DNA of 64,000 nt from an uncultured Pelagibacteraceae bacterium (lineage in GTDB: Bacteria; Pseudomonadota; Alphaproteobacteria; Pelagibacterales; Pelagibacteraceae): positions 62,001 to 126,000 of the forward strand of contig CACNFY010000002.1 of the NCBI GenBank assembly GCA_902619925.1, written 5' to 3'. Position numbers and translations under genes: made by a program. Below, in pieces: positions 49,492 to 59,041 of this stretch. The first letter of the stretch is position 1. Every line of letters begins with the position of its first letter. Below the pieces are notes generated by a model. The model ran no database searches and had not been told where the DNA came from. It saw only the letters and a list, made by a program, of their open reading frames with translations.

Positions 49492-52158
49492 ATGAAACCA
49501 GGAAACAAAAATTCATATAAAGCTTTAAGATCTATTAAAATTAATGGTAGTGAATATAAATTCTATTCAATACTTGAAGCAGAAAAAAACGGATTAAAGG
49601 GAATATCTAAATTACCAAAATCTCTAAAAGTCTTATTAGAAAATTTACTTAGATATGAGGATGAAATGTCTGTCACCAAATCTCAAATAGAGGCTATACA
49701 TAAATGGTTAAAATTTAAAAAATCAAAAACTGAAATTGCATATAGACCTGCTAGAGTTTTGCTTCAAGACTATACTGGTATCCCTGCAGTTGCAGATTTG
49801 GCTGCGATGAGAGAAGCAGTAAAAGAGAAAAATAAAGATCCAAATACAATTAACCCTTTATCCGCAGTAGATCTAGTCATTGATCATTCCGTACAAGTTG
49901 ACAAATTTGCTAACGAGGACTCGTTTAATAAAAATGTTGATATCGAATTTAAGAGAAATGGAGAAAGATATTCTTTTTTAAAATGGGGACAACAAGCTTT
50001 TAATAATTTTAGAATAGTTCCACCCGGAACTGGTATATGCCACCAGGTAAATCTTGAGTATTTATCTAAAGTTGTTTGGAGCGAAGATTATAAGGGATCA
50101 AAATATTTATTTCCAGATACTTTGGTAGGGACTGACAGCCATACTACAATGGTTAACGGTTTATCGGTTTTAGGTTGGGGTGTAGGAGGCATAGAAGCTG
50201 AGGCAGGTATGCTAGGGCAACCAATATCAATGTTAATACCTGAGGTTATCGGTTTTAATCTATCTAATAAAATGCCTGAAGGAACAACTGCTACTGATTT
50301 AGTATTAACAGTTGTTAAAATGTTGAGAGACAAAGGCGTAGTTGGTAAATTTGTTGAATTTTATGGGGATGGGTTAAAAAACCTTACTTTAGCTGACAGA
50401 GCAACTATTGCAAACATGGCACCCGAATATGGTGCAACATGTGGTTTTTTTCCAATTGACGATGAAACTTTAAAGTATTTAAGGTTTTCTGGTAGAGATG
50501 AAAATTCTGTAAAAATAGTAGAGACCTATGCAAAAGAACAAGGTCTTTGGTCTTCAAGCGATGTAGAATTCACTGACTCAATATCACTGGATATGTCCTC
50601 AATAGTTCCCACTATCTCTGGGCCTAAAAGACCTCAAGACAAAGTATTACTCAGTGAAGCCAGTAAAAATTTTAAAAAAGTTTTTAAAGATACAGTAAAA
50701 AGAGAAAAAAAATTCTCAAAGGTAAATAAGTTTGATTATGAGATATCTGACGGGTCAATTTTAATAGCTGCTATAACTTCTTGCACTAATACTTCTAATC
50801 CAAATGTTTTAATTGGAGCAGGTCTTTTGGCAAAAAAAGCAGTAGATTTAGGTTTAAAAACTAAACCTTGGGTTAAAACATCATTAGCACCAGGATCACA
50901 AGTTGTAACTGATTATTTAGATAAAGCTGGTTTAAGTAAATATTTAGATGAGTTAGGATTTAATCTAGTTGGTTATGGTTGTACAACTTGTATAGGTAAT
51001 TCCGGACCATTATCTGAGGAGATAGTAAATGCTATAGAAAAAGAAAATCTTTATACTGTGTCAGTTTTGTCTGGAAATAGGAATTTTGAAGGGAGAATTT
51101 CACCACACATAAAAGCAAACTTTTTAGCATCACCACCTTTAGTAGTCGCATATTCACTCGCGGGGCACATGGAGATAGATATTTATAAGGATTCTTTAGG
51201 TACAGGTAAAAATAATAAAGAAATTTTTTTAAAAGATATATGGCCCTCAAATAAAGAGATAGAAAATACTTTGCGGGACTCTTTAAGTGCTGAAATGTTC
51301 GTAAATAGGTATTCAAATGTATCTAGGGGACCCATTCAGTGGCAAAAAATTAAAACTGTATCTTCAAGTATTTATAATTGGGATGAAAGCTCTACATATG
51401 TAAAAAAACCACCTTTCTTTGATAATTTACCAGATAAACCTGAGGGATTTAAAAAGATCAAAAATGCTAGACCACTTTTGATACTAGGAGATATGGTAAC
51501 TACAGACCATATATCCCCTGCAGGATCAATACAAAAGGAAAGCCCAACTGGAGAGTATTTTATGAAACATCAAATACTCCCAAAAGATTATAATTCTTAT
51601 GGTTCAAGAAGAGGAAATCATGAGGTTATGATGAGAGGAACATTTGCAAATATTAGGATAAGAAATGAAATGGCACCTAATACAGAGGGTGGATTTACAA
51701 CACTCTACCCTGAAAATAAAGTTATGCCAATTTATGAAGCAGTAGTTGAATACAAGAAAAGAGGTACTGACCTAGTAGTGATTGGAGGAAAAGAATACGG
51801 AACCGGTTCCTCAAGAGACTGGGCTGCAAAAGGAACAAAACTATTAGGAGTAAAAGTCGTCATCGCTGAAAGTTTTGAAAGAATACATAGGTCTAATCTT
51901 ATAGGCATGGGTATATTACCTCTACAATTTACGAATGGTATTGACAGAAAAAAATTGAATTTAAAGGGTTCAGAATTAATTACTATATTAGACTTTGAGA
52001 AAGGTGTTAATCCTTCCGATAAAGTCAAAGTTGAATTTAAATATAATTCAGGAGATATAAAACTTATAGATACAATATGTAGAATTGATACAAAAAATGA
52101 ACTTGAATATTATAAAAATGGGGGAATTTTGCAATTTGTTTTAAGGAATATGATTTAA
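49492..52158 (+). CDS. acnA: Aconitate hydratase A
   Basis: The track start at 49465 lies inside the upstream gene; the ATG at 49492 (MKPGNKNSYKALRSIKI) gives 888 residues, normal for AcnA. Iron-sulfur cluster cysteines are in ITSCTNTSNPNVLIGAG and GYGCTTCIGNSGPL. Substrate-binding motifs VGTDSHTTMVNGLSVLGWGVGGIEAEA, LGDMVTTDHISPAGSI and GTGSSRDWAAKGT are intact. It interconverts citrate and isocitrate in the TCA cycle. The yfgM-like gene begins 1 bp after its stop. Confidence 0.96.
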   Translation: MKPGNKNSYKALRSIKINGSEYKFYSILEAEKNGLKGISKLPKSLKVLLENLLRYEDEMSVTKSQIEAIHKWLKFKKSKTEIAYRPARVLLQDYTGIPAVADLAAMREAVKEKNKDPNTINPLSAVDLVIDHSVQVDKFANEDSFNKNVDIEFKRNGERYSFLKWGQQAFNNFRIVPPGTGICHQVNLEYLSKVVWSEDYKGSKYLFPDTLVGTDSHTTMVNGLSVLGWGVGGIEAEAGMLGQPISMLIPEVIGFNLSNKMPEGTTATDLVLTVVKMLRDKGVVGKFVEFYGDGLKNLTLADRATIANMAPEYGATCGFFPIDDETLKYLRFSGRDENSVKIVETYAKEQGLWSSSDVEFTDSISLDMSSIVPTISGPKRPQDKVLLSEASKNFKKVFKDTVKREKKFSKVNKFDYEISDGSILIAAITSCTNTSNPNVLIGAGLLAKKAVDLGLKTKPWVKTSLAPGSQVVTDYLDKAGLSKYLDELGFNLVGYGCTTCIGNSGPLSEEIVNAIEKENLYTVSVLSGNRNFEGRISPHIKANFLASPPLVVAYSLAGHMEIDIYKDSLGTGKNNKEIFLKDIWPSNKEIENTLRDSLSAEMFVNRYSNVSRGPIQWQKIKTVSSSIYNWDESSTYVKKPPFFDNLPDKPEGFKKIKNARPLLILGDMVTTDHISPAGSIQKESPTGEYFMKHQILPKDYNSYGSRRGNHEVMMRGTFANIRIRNEMAPNTEGGFTTLYPENKVMPIYEAVVEYKKRGTDLVVIGGKEYGTGSSRDWAAKGTKLLGVKVVIAESFERIHRSNLIGMGILPLQFTNGIDRKKLNLKGSELITILDFEKGVNPSDKVKVEFKYNSGDIKLIDTICRIDTKNELEYYKNGGILQFVLRNMI

Positions 52159-52159
52159 A

Positions 52160-52807
52160 ATGAACGATCAAGAAATTGAAATAATTGACTCACTAAATAG
52201 ATCACAAAAAATTAAAAATTTTTTTAAAAATAATTTAAAAATTATTTTAACATTAATACTTCTGATCTTGTTAACAATATTTGGTTATTTTGTTTTTAAA
52301 GAATTCCAGGAAGATAAAAGGGAAAAAATTTCAAATCTATATAAAAATACGATCATCAACTTTAATGAGAATAACAAAAATAAAACAATATCAAACTTGG
52401 AAGATATAATTAACAAAAATGATGATACCTACTCTCCTTTGGCCTTATACTTCATAATTGAGAACAATTTAATTTCATCACAAGATAAGGTTAATGAATA
52501 CTTTGATAAAATCATTTATGATTTAAATTTAAATAAGACAATTAAAAATTTAAATATTTATAAAAAAGCGCTTTATAACTCAGATTTTCAATCGGGAGAC
52601 GAGTTATTAAAAATATTGAGTCCTCTAATTAAATCTGAGAATACATGGAAATCCCACTCTTTATATTTAATGGGTGAATATTACTTTTCAAAAAATCAAA
52701 AACAGAAATCAAAAGAATTTTATGAGAAGATCGTTAAAATGAAAGATGCAAACAAAGATATTAAATTAGAGGCCCAAAAAAGATTACAAAGAGATTTTAG
52801 TGACTAA
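52160..52807 (+). CDS. YfgM-like membrane-anchored TPR protein
   Basis: 215 residues: a charged cytoplasmic N-terminus, one membrane helix (about 28-48), and a helical periplasmic domain of TPR type (LALYFIIENNLISSQDKVNEYFDKII ... SHSLYLMGEYYFSKNQKQKSKEFYEKIV). The order yfgM-bamB is conserved in many proteobacteria, and a BamB-like gene overlaps this one by 8 bp. YfgM interacts with the SecYEG translocon and periplasmic chaperones. Assignment leans on topology and synteny. Confidence 0.72.
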   Translation: MNDQEIEIIDSLNRSQKIKNFFKNNLKIILTLILLILLTIFGYFVFKEFQEDKREKISNLYKNTIINFNENNKNKTISNLEDIINKNDDTYSPLALYFIIENNLISSQDKVNEYFDKIIYDLNLNKTIKNLNIYKKALYNSDFQSGDELLKILSPLIKSENTWKSHSLYLMGEYYFSKNQKQKSKEFYEKIVKMKDANKDIKLEAQKRLQRDFSD

Positions 52808-54104
52808 AATTTTATTAATTTTATTTATAATTTTTTTTTTAGGAAATTGTTCAACTAATTCAGATTCAAAGTTTTGGTCTAAAACAAATGAAAAAAAAAT
52901 TGAAAAACAAAATGAAAAAATATTAAGTAGCAAGACCAAATCTAGTCTTGTTGAAATAAATAAAAATATAAAAATTAAACTTAAGGAAAGTTTTGACAAA
53001 ACTGGATTTGTAAAAAATAAGTCTAATAATTTCACAATTCAAAATTATTCGGGAAATTTTACCAAAAAAAGCAGATACAAATTTTCTAAAATTAAAAATA
53101 ATGGATTTCTAAAATCATCTGTTCTTTTTACAAATGTTGGAGAAATAATATATTTTGATGGAAATGGATCAATTTATAAATTAAGTCAAAGTTTTGATTT
53201 TATATGGAAAGTTAATTATTACACAAAAAAAGAAAAAAAATTAAACCCAATTTTAAACTTTGCATATAGCAAAGATACTTTAGTTGTTGTAGACAATTTA
53301 TCATATTACTATTTAATTAACTTAAATAGTGGAGAATTAATATGGAAAAATAAAAATAACTCACCATTTAACTCTCATGTAAAAATTTTAGAAAATAAGA
53401 TATTCGTCGTTGATTTTAATGATAAATTAAAATGTTATTCATTAAAAAATGGCAATCAATTATGGGAGTATTCTAGTGAAAAAACTTTTATAAAATCGAA
53501 AAAAAATTTGTCAATTATAGTTAGTACAAAACAAATTATATTTATAAATTCTTTAGGAGATATAAATTCATTAGATCCCAATTCTGGAGAATTATTGTGG
53601 CAAACACCAACTCAAAATACATCTATTATAGAGGACTCATTCTCAAATATTTACTCTGATTTAGTAAAGTCAAATAATAGTATATTTGTCTCTAATAATA
53701 AGAACGAAATGTTTTCAATTAATGTTGAAACTGGAATTGTCAATTGGGTTCAAAATATTGACTCTACAGTTAGTCCTTCTGTAATTGAAAAGTTAATATT
53801 CACGTTTTCAAATGATGGATATTTTGTTGTTCTAGATAAAGAAAAAGGCAACGTATTAAGATCAACCAATATAAAAAAAAATATAAAAAAATTCGAAAAA
53901 AAAAATTTATCAATCATTGGTTTTATAGTAGCTAAAGATAAAATATTTTTAAGTCTAAGCAGTGGAAAAATTCTAAAAATAAATATTATGGACGGAATAA
54001 TAGAAGATGTAATCAAGATTGATAGAAATATTATTTCTAGACCTTATGTTTACAATAAAAAAATGTTTTTTATAACTGACGGTTCTTTGATAAAATATAA
54101 TTAA
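52800..54104 (+). CDS. bamB: BamB-like PQQ-propeller lipoprotein
   Basis: 434 residues from a GTG. The signal peptide ends in a lipobox-like FFLGNCSTN (Cys at about 17). After a charged linker come PQQ-type propeller blades: LINLNSGELIWKNKNNSPF, YSLKNGNQLWEYSSE, LDPNSGELLWQTPTQ, INVETGIVNWVQNID. These Gly-x-x-x-W repeats form an eight-bladed propeller in BamB, the outer-membrane-protein assembly factor that scaffolds BamA. The number of large barrels in this window fits a need for the BAM complex. It is coupled upstream to the yfgM-like gene and overlaps the cupin gene start (TAATG). Confidence 0.78.
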   Translation: MTKILLILFIIFFLGNCSTNSDSKFWSKTNEKKIEKQNEKILSSKTKSSLVEINKNIKIKLKESFDKTGFVKNKSNNFTIQNYSGNFTKKSRYKFSKIKNNGFLKSSVLFTNVGEIIYFDGNGSIYKLSQSFDFIWKVNYYTKKEKKLNPILNFAYSKDTLVVVDNLSYYYLINLNSGELIWKNKNNSPFNSHVKILENKIFVVDFNDKLKCYSLKNGNQLWEYSSEKTFIKSKKNLSIIVSTKQIIFINSLGDINSLDPNSGELLWQTPTQNTSIIEDSFSNIYSDLVKSNNSIFVSNNKNEMFSINVETGIVNWVQNIDSTVSPSVIEKLIFTFSNDGYFVVLDKEKGNVLRSTNIKKNIKKFEKKNLSIIGFIVAKDKIFLSLSSGKILKINIMDGIIEDVIKIDRNIISRPYVYNKKMFFITDGSLIKYN

Positions 54105-54532
54105 TGCTTTTAAAGTTGTTAGAAAAATTAGGTAGAAAAAAAGTAGTTTTAGATAGAGGACCATCTCATCCAAAATTTAAAGATGCTAAACCATGGATGA
54201 ATAGATATTATGTATTATTTAGACATAGGCCAAAATGGTTTCCTTTTAATATTCTTATTCATGAAATGCTCGATGATGATCATGGAGAAGGAGTACATAA
54301 TCACTTGTTTCCATTTATAACAATAATATTAAGGGATGGTTATTGGGAGACTTTAGAAAAAGGAAGATTTTGGAGATCCCCTGGGTATATAGGTTTCAGA
54401 TCAGCTAATACTTTCCACAGAGTAGATTTAAAACCGGGTACAAAACCTTTAACTATTTTTATATCTGGACCTTATGGTTTGAGAAAAGGTAAAAGATCTG
54501 AATACGGAATTGATTTTAATAAATTTAAATGA
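54104..54532 (+). CDS. Cupin-like protein
   Basis: 142 residues, soluble. The central part HEMLDDDHGEGVHNHLFPFITIILRDGYWETLEKGRFWRSPGYIGFRSANTFHRVDLKPGTKPLTIFISG reads as a cupin jelly-roll. Candidate metal ligands are in GVHNH and the later TFHRVDL. Small cupins may be dioxygenases, isomerases or sensors; there is no basis to choose. The gene is coupled to bamB (TAATG) and its stop overlaps the yjbQ start (ATGA). Confidence 0.65.
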   Translation: MLLKLLEKLGRKKVVLDRGPSHPKFKDAKPWMNRYYVLFRHRPKWFPFNILIHEMLDDDHGEGVHNHLFPFITIILRDGYWETLEKGRFWRSPGYIGFRSANTFHRVDLKPGTKPLTIFISGPYGLRKGKRSEYGIDFNKFK

Positions 54533-54948
54533 GACAAGAGTTTTATACTTTAGAAATCGCTACTAGTGGTCAAAAACTTTATGAGTTTACTCATAAAACT
54601 ATTGATTGGATTAAAAGCTTAAAAATTAAAAATGGTATAATTAACTTATCTATCCAACACACAAGTGCATCGTTAATAGTTCAAGAAAATGCAGACCCTG
54701 ATGTTCAAACAGATCTAATTAATTATTTTGATAAATTAGTTCCAATGAATAACAGGCTTTATATTCATTCAGCAGAGGGAGAGGATGATATGCCTGCACA
54801 TATAAAATCTTCAATAACTAATAATCAAATATCATTAAGCATTAAGAATAATGAGTTATTGTTAGGCACATGGCAAGGTATATACTTATTTGAACACAGA
54901 AAAGAAAAACATAATAGAAAAATTATTCATCATTATATAGGTGATTAA
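54529..54948 (+). CDS. yjbQ: YjbQ/UPF0047-family protein
   Basis: 139 residues matching the UPF0047 family end to end: GIINLSIQHTSASLIVQENADPDVQTDLINYFDKLVP, HSAEGEDDMPAHIKSSI and LLGTWQGIYLFEHR. The family forms small trimers with a metal-like His/Glu pocket; weak thiamine-phosphate-synthase activity has been reported for some members, but the physiological role is not settled. It is coupled to the cupin gene. Its stop directly abuts the stop of the convergent photolyase gene. Confidence 0.9.
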   Translation: MRQEFYTLEIATSGQKLYEFTHKTIDWIKSLKIKNGIINLSIQHTSASLIVQENADPDVQTDLINYFDKLVPMNNRLYIHSAEGEDDMPAHIKSSITNNQISLSIKNNELLLGTWQGIYLFEHRKEKHNRKIIHHYIGD

Positions 54949-56364
54949 CTATTTTTTTAACGATTGAAAAGCATTTAGTGCAGCTTTTCTTGCATTCTCA
55001 TGAACTACTATTGGTTTTGGATAATCTTTTCCGATTATAGTATTTATAGATTTTTGATATTTATCATCTAATTCCCACGGTTTATGAATAAATTTTGATG
55101 GATAATTTTTTAACTCTGGAACCCATCTCTTTACATAATCACCACTCTTGTCAAATTTCTCTCCTTGTAAAATTGGGTTAAAAATTCTAAAATATGGAGC
55201 TGCATCGGCTCCACATCCAGCTACCCATTGCCATTGAGCAACGTTATTAGCCTCATTAAAATCTAAAAGACAATTACGAAAATGTTTTTCTCCCTCTTTC
55301 CAGTCAATTCTAAGGTGTTTAACTAAAAAAGAGCCTACAACCATTCTAATTCTATTGTGCATCCATCCTGTCTCGTACATTTGTCTCATACCAGCATCTA
55401 CAATAGGGTATCCAGTTAGTCCTTTTTTCCAAGCTGTTAAATTTTTTTTACTGTTTTCCCAAGGAAATTTATCAAATTCTTTTCTTAAATTGCCTTTAAG
55501 CATCTCTGGGAAATAATTGATTAAACTATGAGAAAATTCTCTCCAACCTAACTCATTTAAATATTTTCTAATTCCAATATTTTTATTTTTTAAATTCGAA
55601 CAATTAGACCAAATAGTATTTACGTTTAATTGACCATTTCTTATATATGGAGACAATTTAGAAGATCCGTTTAGAGATGGAAAATCTCTATTTACTCCAT
55701 AACTTGAAATTCTTTCTTTTAAAAATTTTTGTAATTGAACAAAAGATTCTTTTTCAGAAACTGTCCAATAATTCTCAAATTTTTTATACCATTTTTTATT
55801 TGGTAAAATATCATTTGGTTTGGAAATAGATTTAAAAATATCAATCTTTTGTTTTAGTTTGTTTAGTTTTTTCTCTTTTATAGGTATTCTTTCTAAGTAT
55901 ATCTGCTCTGCATGTCTCCAGAATGGACTGAAAACTTTAAAAGGTGTACCATCTTTTTTTGTTATTGTTTGATATTCGTTTAATACGTTTCCTTTAAAAA
56001 ATTTGTATTCAATTTTTTTATTATCTAAAATTTTTATGACTTTTTTATCTAAATCAAGTTGTAATGGCTCATAAACTTTATTCCAATAAACACAGATATC
56101 TTTATTATTAATTTCCGAAAAAAATTTAGACTCTTCAGATATTATTAATTCTAAATTAATATTATATTTATCTAAGTCTTCTCTAAAACTCTCTAAAGAT
56201 TTACTAATCCACCATTTTTGGGCTTCTCTTTTATTGTCGAAATTTTGTTTGTTAAAAATATAGACAGCTGAAACTCGATCATGATTTAAACTAGCATTTA
56301 TCAAAGCAGGGTTATCACTAACTCTTAAATCGTCTCTAATCCAAACAAATGCCTTATTTAACAT
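54949..56364 (-). CDS. phrB: Deoxyribodipyrimidine photolyase (cryptochrome/photolyase family)
   Basis: 471 residues, full length. The N-terminal antenna domain begins KAFVWIRDDLRVSDNPALINA. The C-terminal FAD domain shows LNELGWREFSHSLI, KGLTGYPIVDAGMRQMYETGWMHNRIRMVVGSFLVKHL and the signature NNVAQWQWVAGCGADAAPYFRIFNP. It repairs UV-induced cyclobutane pyrimidine dimers using blue light, suiting a sunlit-surface organism. The start overlaps the 3' end of the upstream diaminopropionate-lyase-like gene by 11 bp. Confidence 0.95.
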   Translation of the reverse strand: MLNKAFVWIRDDLRVSDNPALINASLNHDRVSAVYIFNKQNFDNKREAQKWWISKSLESFREDLDKYNINLELIISEESKFFSEINNKDICVYWNKVYEPLQLDLDKKVIKILDNKKIEYKFFKGNVLNEYQTITKKDGTPFKVFSPFWRHAEQIYLERIPIKEKKLNKLKQKIDIFKSISKPNDILPNKKWYKKFENYWTVSEKESFVQLQKFLKERISSYGVNRDFPSLNGSSKLSPYIRNGQLNVNTIWSNCSNLKNKNIGIRKYLNELGWREFSHSLINYFPEMLKGNLRKEFDKFPWENSKKNLTAWKKGLTGYPIVDAGMRQMYETGWMHNRIRMVVGSFLVKHLRIDWKEGEKHFRNCLLDFNEANNVAQWQWVAGCGADAAPYFRIFNPILQGEKFDKSGDYVKRWVPELKNYPSKFIHKPWELDDKYQKSINTIIGKDYPKPIVVHENARKAALNAFQSLKK

Positions 56365-57505
56365 TTTTATATTGTTTCAATCCCTTCTCATAAAGTTTTT
56401 TGTAAAGTTCTTTGTCTACATCACCCTCACAACCAATTAGTAAAATATTAGAACTCCTATTTAAATTTAGTCTATTTCTAACTTTTATATTATTAAAAGC
56501 AGATACCAGACTAACAACTGCAGGTGCTGAACACTCTCCACCTATGATTTTTTTAACACTAAAACTTTTTTTTGCAAGCATGGTTATTGCGTCTGGAATT
56601 TTTTTATCTGGTATCGCTAAACAGCAATTTGTGGTTTTTTTTAAAATATGCCAAGGTATCAATGACATTTCGTTACAAGACATACCACCCATAATACTTT
56701 CTTTATTAATTTTAATTTTGGTCATTTTACCTTTTTCAATACTTTTTAAAACGCACGCTGCATTCTCTGGTTCAACGATAATAATTTTTGGTATTCTTTT
56801 AAAATATCTTGCTACACCAGCAACTACTCCAGCAGCCATACCTCCAACACCAGCTTGTAAAAAAATATGTGTAATATATTTATTAGTTTGTACTGACGTT
56901 TCTTTTATCATGATAGAGTAACCGGCCATAGTAAGTTTCGGCACAAATTTATAATTCTTACTTGAAACGTCTTGCACAATTTTCCAATTGTTTAGTTTAC
57001 TTCTTTTGATGCATTCTTTTAGCGAATTTTCATAATCACCTTTTACTCTAATAATCTCAGCTCCATATTCTTCTATGGTTTTTGCCCTCGACACACTAAC
57101 ATTTTGACTTAAAAATATTTTACAATTTAATCCTAGTCTTTGAGCTCCCCATGCTACAGATCTACCATGGTTACCAGCCGTAGCCGATGATATTGTAATT
57201 TTTTTTCTACCTTTTGAAATTACCTCCACCGCGTAAGCTCCACCAAGAGCTTTAAATGATTTTAGATTAAATCTTTTAGACTCGTCTTTATAAAATATAT
57301 TACCGACATTTAATTCTTTTGATAATTTATTAAGACTAATTAGAGGAGTTTTTGAATAGTTATTCCATTTAGAGATTTTTGTATAAGCATTTTCTATATA
57401 TGATTTTGGCAAATAAGCTAATACATTTTTTCTGTTAAAATTATACTTTTTGTTAAATATAATTTTACTCAATTTCCATTTTTTTATTTTCGATTTTAAT
57501 TCCAT
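56354..57505 (-). CDS. dpaL: Diaminopropionate ammonia-lyase-like PLP enzyme
   Basis: 383 residues of PLP fold type II. The PLP lysine lies in NLKSFKALGGAYAV; SFKALGGAYAV is typical of diaminopropionate ammonia-lyases as opposed to threonine dehydratases. ISSATAGNHGRSVAWGAQRLG and the phosphate-binding LQAGVGGMAAGVVAGVARYF follow. The expected reaction converts 2,3-diaminopropionate to pyruvate and two ammonia. A broader threonine/serine dehydratase role (including EutB of hydroxyectoine use) is an alternative, given the doeA-like gene elsewhere in the window. It is divergent from glpK over 56 bp. Confidence 0.72.
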   Translation of the reverse strand: MELKSKIKKWKLSKIIFNKKYNFNRKNVLAYLPKSYIENAYTKISKWNNYSKTPLISLNKLSKELNVGNIFYKDESKRFNLKSFKALGGAYAVEVISKGRKKITISSATAGNHGRSVAWGAQRLGLNCKIFLSQNVSVSRAKTIEEYGAEIIRVKGDYENSLKECIKRSKLNNWKIVQDVSSKNYKFVPKLTMAGYSIMIKETSVQTNKYITHIFLQAGVGGMAAGVVAGVARYFKRIPKIIIVEPENAACVLKSIEKGKMTKIKINKESIMGGMSCNEMSLIPWHILKKTTNCCLAIPDKKIPDAITMLAKKSFSVKKIIGGECSAPAVVSLVSAFNNIKVRNRLNLNRSSNILLIGCEGDVDKELYKKLYEKGLKQYKNVK

Positions 57506-57561
57506 TCATTAAATAATGTATATTTAAATTTATCATAAACAATATATTATAATTCTTAATA

Positions 57562-59040
57562 GTGAAAAATTTTATAGTCGCAATAGATCAAGGAACAACT
57601 TCAACAAGATCAATATTGTTTGATTTAAACGGAAAACCAATATTTACTTGTAAGAAAGAATTTAAGCAATATTTTCCTAAAAATGGTTGGGTAGAGCATA
57701 ATCCAAATGAAATATGGAAAACAACAATTAACGTTCTTACTAAAGTTATAAACAAAAGTAAAAAACTTAAAGGAAAAATTTTAACTATTGGTATTACAAA
57801 TCAAAGAGAAACAATTGTTCTTTGGGATAAAAAAACTGGTAAATGTGTTTATAACGCTATTGTATGGCAGGATAGAAGGACCCACGATTTATGTAAGAAA
57901 TTAAAAAAAAAGGGTTATGAAAAAATTATTAGATCTCGAACCGGCTTAATTTTAGATCCTTATTTTTCTGGTACTAAAATTAAATGGATACTAGACAATG
58001 TATCTATTGCAAAAAAATTATTAAAAAAAAAAAGATTATTATTTGGAACTATTGATACATATCTAGTTTGGAAATTGACCAGCGGTAAGATTCATGCAAC
58101 TGACTCTACTAATGCTTCCAGAACAATGATATTTAATATTAAAAAAAATGTTTGGGACAAAAAATTATTAAATTTGTTAAAGATCCCTGAAAGTATTTTA
58201 CCATATATCAAAAATTCTGCAGACAATTTTGGTGAAACGTCGAAATCCATTACTAATGAATCTTACTCGATAAATGGTATAATAGGCGATCAACAAGCAG
58301 CTGCAATTGGACAGGGTTGTTTTAAAACAGGCTCTACGAAAATTACCTTTGGGACAGGAGCTTTCGTAATAATGAATACAGGTAATAAAATTTTAAAATC
58401 TAAAAATAAATTATTATCAACAATATGTTATAGAATTGACAATAAAACTACATTTGCGTTAGAGGGATCTATTTTTATTGCGGGAGCAGGTATTCAATGG
58501 TTAAGAGATAAACTAAAAATAATTAAACATGCAAATGTAACCGAAAAAATTTCTTTAAATTTAAAAAATAATAATAATGTCTACTTTGTACCTGCATTTA
58601 CCGGTTTAGGCGCTCCTTACTGGAGATCAGATGCTAGAGGAACTTTAACAGGACTAACAAGAGACACAGGAAGAGATGAGATAATTAGAGCAACACTAGA
58701 GTCGGTAGCTTATCAAACTTTTGATTTGTTAAAATCTATGAAAAAAAACGGAATTAATCCAAAACTTATGAAAGTTGATGGCGGAATGGTTCAAAATAAT
58801 TGGTTTCTCCAATTTTTGTCGAACATTACAAGACTTGTTATAATTAGGCCAAAAGACAGTGAGACTACAGCTTTGGGTGCAGCTTTAATTGCTGGTTATG
58901 GTAAAGGTATATATAAATCTTTACCTAATTTTTCAAAAAAACTGAAAATTAATAAAAAATTCTCCCCAAAAATGGCTCATAAACAAAGATTAAAGTTGTT
59001 GAATGGATGGATCCAAGCAATTAGAAAAACTTTAATATAA
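57562..59040 (+). CDS. glpK: Glycerol kinase
   Basis: 492 residues from a GTG, normal family length. FGGY kinase motifs are present: VAIDQGTTSTRSILFD at the N-terminus, GWVEHNPNEIW, ITNQRET, WQDRRTHDLC, GDQQAAAIGQGCF, KITFGTGAFVIMNTG, PAFTGLGAPYWRSDARG and VDGGMVQNNWFLQF. It phosphorylates glycerol to glycerol 3-phosphate with ATP. The next gene, 1 bp downstream, encodes a glycerol-3-phosphate dehydrogenase. No glycerol transporter or glpD is in this window. Confidence 0.95.
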   Translation: MKNFIVAIDQGTTSTRSILFDLNGKPIFTCKKEFKQYFPKNGWVEHNPNEIWKTTINVLTKVINKSKKLKGKILTIGITNQRETIVLWDKKTGKCVYNAIVWQDRRTHDLCKKLKKKGYEKIIRSRTGLILDPYFSGTKIKWILDNVSIAKKLLKKKRLLFGTIDTYLVWKLTSGKIHATDSTNASRTMIFNIKKNVWDKKLLNLLKIPESILPYIKNSADNFGETSKSITNESYSINGIIGDQQAAAIGQGCFKTGSTKITFGTGAFVIMNTGNKILKSKNKLLSTICYRIDNKTTFALEGSIFIAGAGIQWLRDKLKIIKHANVTEKISLNLKNNNNVYFVPAFTGLGAPYWRSDARGTLTGLTRDTGRDEIIRATLESVAYQTFDLLKSMKKNGINPKLMKVDGGMVQNNWFLQFLSNITRLVIIRPKDSETTALGAALIAGYGKGIYKSLPNFSKKLKINKKFSPKMAHKQRLKLLNGWIQAIRKTLI

Positions 59041-59041
59041 T